Shown one piece after another: positions 58,301 to 64,000 of a stretch of 64,000 nucleotides of DNA; the stretch's first letter is position 1; each line of letters begins with the position of its first letter. The DNA is taken from the NCBI GenBank assembly GCA_039090855.1, contig CM077001.1, positions 120,344,922-120,408,921 of the forward strand, in the 5' to 3' direction. This DNA is from Macrothele yani (taxonomy: Eukaryota; Arthropoda; Arachnida; Araneae; Macrothelidae). The notes under the pieces are model-generated. The model did not search any database. It was not told the DNA's origin and saw nothing but the letters and a program-made list of their open reading frames with translations. The position numbers were made by a program, and so were the translations under genes.

Positions 58301-61300
58301 TCAAAGAACATAATTTCCCTCAAAAAATGATTTGTAGCATGCGCACACAAAATTTTCAGGGGGTGATACCCTTGTCAAATTCTGTGCGAAATATGCACTG
58401 AACTCCAATCGCCGACTTTGTTTCGTTAAACCACACAACACGCACTGTGCCTTCTCCTCCCCACTGAAATCAGACATTTTGCTTGCTTGATTAATATGCA
58501 GCCACCTCGTTTTACCTATGCATGAAACAATCGTACCCAAAGAAACTTGAGAACGTAATACACATATTGATGAGGGTTTCACTGCTGTAGCTTAGATGAA
58601 TGCGGTGTAAAAGAAATTTTTATCTGTTGCCAAAGTTTGTAATTACCCTGTAGCCAATTTTTTCGACTGATTATTATAACTCGAAGCAAAAATGTAACGA
58701 GAAAATCCAAATCTCTGAATTTGTGCAAAGAATAAAATGGTACTTTCTCATTTCGACACAATATGGATTTAGGTAACCGTGCTTCTCATAGTACCCTGAT
58801 GGTTAATCGCCATCTTGTGTGTCGCCATCTTTGTGTGCGTGTATGAACAAAGACATCGAAGTCAAAATGCTGAGTGAATGCACATGCATTTTCTCTTAGC
58901 CTAAACCTTTTCGGCGATGCCGCTTTGTGAGGCTCGATGGAATAATTGTAGGTAGCGGGTACCTTTCTTTGTTTTGGCAGCGAGATGCCTTGCGCAAACA
59001 TTTATTGTGTGCTCGTTTTAACTTCTGCCACAAGATGAAACTAAAATAACTGAATGAGATATGCGACAATCAATTTGCGCCATCACTGCCTACTAATGGT
59101 TATTATTTAACTTAATTCAGTGTCGGTTTCTATTTGTAATATGGATGTATAAATAAATACATGTAAATCTGCACATAGCTACTTTCTTAATGCACCAATG
59201 TGCTTTAGGAAGTGAATCGTGAAACTTTTTTCTACAGATGGCAGTTATATGATATTTGTGGCATATGACATCAAACGAAAATATTGCAAGGTCACAGAAA
59301 TCCACATAATATGAGATATACAGCAAAGCGAGAATACGCCAAAATCACAAAAACCACTTAATTTTTACGCAGTAAATTAAAAAAAAAGTCATGGTTACTA
59401 AAACCCCCACGACATATGTGTGAGTATTACTTTACAAAAGTTACAAATTATCCTGTCTCATGTGGTACACACCAAATAAATACAAGATAAAGATCAAACA
59501 GAAGTCATCGCCACCGGGAATCGAACACAGGGTCTTCCGGTTACGCGCCGGACATGCTTCCACTGCACCACAGTAGAAGCATGTCTGGCGCGTGTTGGCG
59601 GACAATGAGAATTTTTCCGTGACTCACTTACAAATGTGGAAAGAGTGATGACTTCTGTTTGATGTTCCTAGTCCACGCCAAATGTCTGTATTAATTACAA
59701 GATAAAGTTTACTGAATGACAAATAATACAAATATATTTTTTTCACAGAAGGCATCACGAAATCTACAAATATTCTAAACAGTCAGAATAAAAATTAGTT
59801 TTATTTTAACAATACTTAAATGTGCCTAAAGAGTCTTCCTTTAATAGCTTGATTACAAAGCATTCAATATTCGACTAGCTTCTGCACTCTCTTAGGAAAT
59901 TTCTTCTGGGTTTATATTTCAGAGCTTAGAAATACCAAAATATAATGTTGTATTAATTCAAAAGTTATCATATGTTCCAACAACCGATTCAGCATGTGAC
60001 GTACCTGCCAGCAGGACGCACACGACATAAAGGCAGATAGGAATCAGAATAAACGTCCCCCTAGCTCAACTGGTAGAGCAACTTATTCCGAAATGAGGGG
60101 ACCCGGGTTCGAATCCTAGCGCGGATAAAAATGACGGAGAAATTCACTTCGTTATAATGGCGCCCGAACTATCCGGATGACCCAACCGTTCAAAATCTCG
60201 CATTGGTGTGATGTTTTTTCCACACCGCGAGATAGGAAAAATCAGAGAATCCCATTCTCTAGCGCTTCGAAAAATAAATGTGTGTGACGTTGCATTCCAC
60301 ACACCAGATTGATGGGAGTTCTCAAGTGCACGTTCTACAGTGGATGGCTGCCTGCAACGATTCATGGTCACGGCTGACCCGTGGGCCATGCCCCCGGCCC
60401 TCTTTCGGGGGGGGGGAGATGTGACGTACCTGCCAGCAGGACGCAAACGACATAAAGGCAGATAGGAATCAGAATAAACATCCCCGTAGCTCAATTGGTA
60501 GAGCAACTTATTCTGGAATGAGGGGACCCGGGTTCGAATCCTGGCGCGGATAAAAATGACGGAGAAATTCACTTCGTTATAAGGAACTGATTTAATCGTT
60601 CCCACAACTGATTGATCTAAGAACTGATGATTCTTCGAACTTATACTTTTTTTATTTTTCTGACATTATATTTTACTGTTTCTAAGCTCTGAAAATGCAT
60701 CCCAGCGGAAGGACAAAACCTCAGCGAATGTTGAATGTTTTGTATGTATTTCCACCATTACAGGAAAAATCTACATACTCGTTTAAGTCTTCTATTGTAT
60801 ATTTATGGTGCAATGCCTTCGTTATAGTTCTGTTTCTTTAACAGAAGAGCAATTTACAACTTTGATTTCAAATGCATAGCAAGACTGCTTGAATATGTTT
60901 TCTGTCAGAGTCAGTAACTCTTGTTCTGTTGTTTGACAGATCTCAACAGAGTTTCCATTGGTCATGGGCATAAAAAAAAAAGGAATGTTGTGAAAGACAT
61001 GCTTTGTATAAAATCTGATCTGCATTCACTAGGTTGGTCTTCAGCTGTCTGTTGAGATGAAAAATAACGCACGACTCAAATCAGCAAAAAGAAAAAAATA
61101 TGAAAAAAGAGTGCTAAAAATATCAGTTGTGCGAATTTAATCGCTCACGGCATGAAAATACCTTAGTTCACTGAGCAGATGCTTCCTAAAAGAAAAAAAA
61201 AATCTTGTTGCTTTATTCATTACTCTGAAACCAGGCGAAGATGTTTATTACATCCCACACACACATCACAATGTTGCTCTGTTCATGCATGTTTAGGTTT

Positions 61301-62642
61301 GAAACTTTCACCAACTACGTCCATCTACTCAGAATAGAGATTAGGTGTTTAGGGAAAAGGCATTTGTCACATGAGTAACACAAGAATTTTAAATCAGCAG
61401 AAGAAATCACAGTATGTCAGTCTTCTGCATACAGATTATTCCAGTTTATGGTGAGAACGCTCCTTAAAAGGGTTAAAAAAAACTGATAGGGACCACAGCT
61501 CAAGAAGATAGACCAAAGAAGGAAGGAATTTTACTTTTGTATAACACTATAATGCTATTCCACCATGTTGAATTTCCGCTTCATTAGAGGATGTCCAATT
61601 TCTTGTAGAATGGGACGCAGTTTTAAACCGTTTTGATGATTTGGGATTTTTTCTTTTCTGGGTGAACTACTTGTAGAACGGGCAGAGATTTTAAACCTCT
61701 TCGATTATCTAATTTTTGGGGATTTTTTTTTTTTTTTTTTCACCACATGTTCGACTTCATGTAGAGATTCTGGAGATCTAGAGATTGTATTAAAGAATCT
61801 ATTCTTACTGCAGCAATGTGTGAACACACACACACACACTCACACACATAAATACCCGAAAAATAGTATCACATGCACAGACACCACCAATATGCACACA
61901 TTTACACAAACCCCTCTCAATTCATACTCAACATTGTACATGTAAACTCGCAACGTTTATTCGCACATAGTCCAACATATTAACACACACGTTCGATTTG
62001 TCCCCACCACCGTACATACAATCTCTACCTCCCCTCCACCTCTCCCCAACATACAAAACTTTGGATGCTGACAAAAAAAAAAAAAAAAAAAGAAAGAGAG
62101 AGAACTTTCGATTCTGGGAGCGGACAAATTAGAAATGATATCAGATTCTTTTTCTACACCACCACGCCTCTCATCACTACACTTTTTCTTTTATCTTTTT
62201 TTCTTTTTTTTTCTTCTGAATTATTAATCAAGTAGTGAGTGATAAGTAGCCTACAATGATGTGCCCGCGAAATTTCAGTTGTACGGCACATTATGCCGTG
62301 CTTTTTTGCTTGCTGCGAGCGTCCGTTTTCTACGACTGACCTGTCTTTCTTGAAGAAAGATCTCAACCAGATTTCGTTAACGATGGGCAACTTTTCTCTT
62401 CACTTTTCAGTCATCATGAGCGAATCTAGGAGACAATTAAATGCAAAAGCAACAGGCCATTCACTGATAAAAATCTCCCTCATGCTGTTTTATAAACAAT
62501 AAAAGACGAAATAAAGCAATAAAACAAATAAATAAAGCCTACTTACATCTTTATTGAGCGCATCAAGGATCAACGCTTTCAACTCTGACAGGCACTGGTT
62601 AATGCGCGCTCTTCTTCGTTTTTCCATAATGGGCTTCGTAGC
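48587..62642 (-). CDS. dpn: Hes/deadpan-type bHLH-Orange transcriptional repressor, partial (3 exons)
   Basis: This is a nuclear DNA-binding repressor of the hairy/E(spl)/deadpan family. It acts in neural-precursor and segmentation control, binds N/E-box DNA as a dimer and recruits Groucho through WRPW (family knowledge). Exons are 62547-62642, 57333-57420 and 48587-49359, all with GT-AG borders; they join in frame to 318 residues. Residues 3-60 are the bHLH ([13 protein letters not shown] with the Hes-type Pro-free start of the basic region, then [20 protein letters not shown]). Residues about 66-112 are the Orange domain ([34 protein letters not shown]). A Ser/Pro-rich tail and a His run precede the terminal VWRPW. 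ILEMTV and [11 protein letters not shown] favour deadpan over hairy. The first exon is outside the window. Confidence 0.9.
49490..49805 (+). repeat. Family E repeat, short form
   Basis: It shares GTTCACATAGCGGCCAGGTT, a single array-like unit (GACATCATG.CACTG.GTAGAA) and the AATCAG.C.GAAAGGATTA end with the long form at 54760-56880. It contains one unit where the long form has fourteen. Confidence 0.8.
50127..50198. repeat. Exact 33-bp tandem duplication
   Basis: GGGGGATAATGCTTTGAGAA and the following bases occur twice in succession. Confidence 0.9.
50613..50815 (-). mobile_element. tRNA-derived SINE, family B, copy 6
   Basis: Diverged antisense copy with the box B-containing GGGATTCGAA and head at the right. 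The poly-A tail is lost. Confidence 0.78.
50875..51360 (-). mobile_element. Old SINE family B copy split by SINE C
   Basis: Parts at 50875-50951 and 51285-51320 carry the SINE B body (TTGAGGCCACTGG, GGGGCCACTGGTTGCAGGGA). GGCCACTGG appears on both sides of the SINE C insert as its target duplication. The head is truncated. Confidence 0.65.
50952..51284 (+). mobile_element. tRNA-derived SINE, family C, copy 7
   Basis: Full-length, with intact boxes (GTGGCCTAGTGGGCAACG; GGTTCGATCCC) and a GATCTGATCTGATC end. Confidence 0.9.
51500..52965 (-). mobile_element. THAP-bearing transposon family, copy 3, deleted
   Basis: Ends are TAGAGGTCTGCCCGGGCC at left and GGCCCGTGCATACCTCGA at right, with a perfect 8-bp duplication CTTTCAGC (51492-51499, 52966-52973). 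It lacks the THAP-containing centre. A SINE B copy sits at 51783-52006 and about 370 bp of unrelated sequence at 52308-52680. Confidence 0.88.
51783..52006 (+). mobile_element. tRNA-derived SINE, family B, copy 7
   Basis: Full-length sense copy, head GCCCCGGTAGCGCAGTGG, box B GGTTCGAATCCC, A16 tail. It interrupts copy 3 of the THAP-bearing family. Confidence 0.9.
54361..54400. promoter_or_regulatory. Perfect 40-bp palindrome centred on a CRE
   Basis: Each base of 54361-54380 pairs with 54381-54400. The centre TGACGTCA is the consensus CREB/ATF site. Further TGACGTCA copies lie at about 54308 and 54423, and a TGACGTC at 54359. Whether it is a control element of the surrounding gene or a transposon end is unknown. 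Confidence 0.6.
54760..56880 (-). repeat. Family E repeat, long form with 14-unit array
   Basis: The array (54898-56760) holds 14 units of about 120-145 bp, each with GACCATAAACCTGAAACTGT and GGACATCATGCCAC. Unit length alternates because some units carry an extra segment containing AAGATGGGGAAGGACCCAAG. The minus strand stays open through pairs of units but stops recur between them. Flanks match the short form at 49490. Confidence 0.9.
57333..57420 (-). CDS. dpn: deadpan-like exon: loop and helix 2
   Basis: 88 bases: 29 codons plus one base. The acceptor is CCTGTCTGTAG, and the donor is GCTG|GTAAGC. It encodes [16 protein letters not shown] and the end of helix 2. The intron before it falls in the HLH loop (NKD|PSR), a classic Hes position. 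Confidence 0.95.
57605..58478 (-). pseudogene. Mariner-like transposase with DUF4817-type N-terminus, broken
   Basis: In order on the minus strand: [14 protein letters not shown] and [12 protein letters not shown] (N-terminal HTH of DUF4817 type), [40 protein letters not shown] (FSDEA with D changed to V), VFIWGADNP, and [20 protein letters not shown] ending in FRIMGLYKG. The family is common in arthropod genomes. Loss of the first catalytic Asp and several frame shifts show it is dead. Confidence 0.78.
59512..59593 (-). repeat. tRNA-like fragment with 23-bp hairpin
   Basis: The minus strand carries TGGTGCAGTGGAAGCATG and TGTTCGATTCCCGGTGG, tRNA-like boxes at normal spacing. The A-box side is also inverted downstream, giving arms 59543-59565 and 59571-59593 with two mismatches. 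It is more likely a SINE head or pseudogene than a tRNA gene. Confidence 0.5.
59996..60581 (+). mobile_element. SINE-like element with terminal direct repeats, family A, copy 3
   Basis: Direct repeats 59996-60156 and 60421-60581 flank a 264-bp body that ends in poly-G. Both repeats have intact boxes (TAGCTCAA.TGGTAGAGCA; GGGTTCGAATCC). The two repeats share private variants (GGAATCAGAATAAAC) not seen in copies 1 and 2. Confidence 0.88.
62547..62642 (-). CDS. dpn: deadpan-like exon: basic region and helix 1
   Basis: 96 bases, phase 0 at both ends. The acceptor CCCATAG precedes GCTACGAAGCCC, and the donor is GAT|GTAAGT. It encodes [19 protein letters not shown] and on to LNKD. Hes genes commonly have an intron just before KPIMEK, which agrees with an upstream exon outside the window. 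Confidence 0.93.
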
Positions 62643-64000
62643 CTATGGGGGGAAAAATACAGGTAAATACAATATGACAACTGACGACGTCTAAGAGCAA
62701 GTGAAATGAAATAAAATAATATACAAAATTCGAAGGATATTAAATAAATGCTTTTTTTACTTGGGATGAGACTTCTATCCCCCTAACCCTTTCTTTTTAG
62801 AATTATATATAATATACATATATAGCCAAGAAAAAACAGAGGAATACAAATTAAACATCTCGTCACGTCAACTTTCTTTGATTTTTTAGCGTGGTTTTTG
62901 GAAGCTTTTGGTTCATAGGTCTAGGCTCTTTTTCTTTTCTTTTCTTTTTTTGTCTCTGGTTTCTCGAAAATATTGTGAAATATTTATTGTAAATATTGTA
63001 ACTTTTTGTTAAGCTTTTTTCAACCTTTTATGTCAATCGTGGTCTTAACTAAGAGTCTTAGCGATGGGTTGAGCCAGGTATGACAAACTTGAAAATTAAA
63101 ATTAAAAATCAAGAAATTAATTTTTTTTGTAAGGGGTTTAAATTAAAAAACAAATCATCTGAATGAGTCTATCTGATTAGTAGTAGCCTTTTCTCTTTTT
63201 CGTTACTTGGGAATTTGGCCCATGAGTTAGCATTTTTAACTCTATATAAGTTCAGAAACTCATTTCCAGGTCTCTGTGCAAAGGAGAGAGTGTTGTCCAT
63301 GCTAGTCCTTGATAAAGCCGTGGATGACGGTCTCCGTTTTTCTGAAGTCCTTCTAATTACTACATCTTTCTACACGTTCCTTTTCTTGAATTTTTTTTTT
63401 TTTTTTTTTTGGCTCTGTTCATTATGTTTAATTTGCATTCCTCTGTTTTTTGCTTCGCTGTAGCTCTTGAATATTCTTTTCTGTTGCTTTTGCGCGTCTA
63501 GATTTTCATGAACTTTGCTGTTCCGTGGGGTTTTGTTGCTTTTAAGTACATATATAAATAGCTAAAAATTGCTAAAATTAAAACTACACAAAAGCAAAAA
63601 TTGCAGTAAGAGAAAAATTTACGCAAACAACAAAGAAAAGAATTTAGGCATAAAATTCACTAACCAAAAAACAATGTAAAGCATGAAAGCAAGTTAGCAG
63701 CAGATTGGTTTATGTATATGCAGTACGTAATCAAACCATGCCATTTCCCTAATCCGTGTATTCCACTTCCTTTTATTTATTTATTATGGCTGGGGACAGT
63801 AGGGCATAACTCACACCATGCTAGCCAAGTGCGAGTTGGTGAGTGTGGTATATAATTTCCTACAATCCCATTACGGTCATAACAGCTATTTGTCGGTAGT
63901 AATTGCCCCTTTAGTGAAGTGAAGATCCTCAGTTGCAATGGGGTGAATATATTGCTACTGACCTCTAGTGGACAACTGAAATACTAGATTGGATACCAAG
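62643..64000 (-). other. Upstream intron of deadpan-like gene (partial)
   Basis: No start-codon exon ending in a phase-0 GT donor was found here. Poly-T runs at about 63391-63410 and AT-rich sequence only. Confidence 0.55.

Larger units (their letters stand above)
57421..62546 (-). other. Intron of deadpan-like gene (5.1 kb)
   Basis: It contains a mariner-like transposase relic, a tRNA-like hairpin, SINE A copy 3 and simple repeats ((CA)n at about 61827-61847, poly-A at 62072). The stretches 58490-59500 and 60590-62540 show nothing else recognisable. Confidence 0.85.

Overview
This is eukaryotic nuclear DNA. It is AT-rich, has spliced exons with GT-AG borders, and carries tRNA-derived SINEs, Tc1-like, pogo-like and 8-bp-TSD DNA transposons, RTE and Penelope-like retroelements and a Ty3/gypsy LTR element. 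The repeat mix and the one host gene fit an arthropod, possibly a chelicerate such as a spider or horseshoe crab; the species cannot be fixed from sequence alone.

The only convincing host gene is on the minus strand at the right side: a Hes/deadpan-type bHLH-Orange repressor. Three exons lie in the window: 62547-62642 (basic region and helix 1), 57333-57420 (rest of HLH) and 48587-49359 (Orange domain, low-complexity tail, C-terminal WRPW). They join in frame to 318 codons. The exon for the extreme N-terminus lies beyond the right edge. Its introns (about 8.0 and 5.1 kb) hold SINEs, a tandem array, a THAP-family transposon relative and a decayed mariner-like transposase.

The left 40 kb is a transposon graveyard with readable nesting. 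(1) 1208-2755: a long inverted repeat split by a Tc1-like element. (2) 3.5-12.9 kb: three tRNA-derived SINE families, a 147-bp tandem array and a second Tc1-like element. (3) 14768-27103: a four-level nest of SINE remnant, hAT-like element (TSD TACACCAC), THAP-bearing element (TSD CGCTAGAC) and a gypsy element with 1.8-kb LTRs (TSD TAAG). (4) 27.3-29.5 kb: a 5'-truncated RTE LINE. (5) 29808-34618: Penelope-like remnants with GIY-YIG domains and hammerhead-ribozyme-like sequences, split by a third Tc1-like element that itself took a second hAT-like copy and a SINE carrying another SINE. (6) 34.9-37.1 kb: a Tc1-like relic whose transposase modules are tandemly multiplied. (7) 37441-38785 pogo/Tigger-like and 38809-40005 Tc1-like. 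(8) 41338-43525: four 545-bp tandem units.

The most noteworthy signals are the hammerhead-like fold at 33916-33960, the SINE-like elements with terminal direct repeats, the module amplification inside one transposase gene, the perfect 40-bp palindrome centred on a CRE site in a deadpan intron, and the repeated secretory-like reading frame in the 545-bp array.
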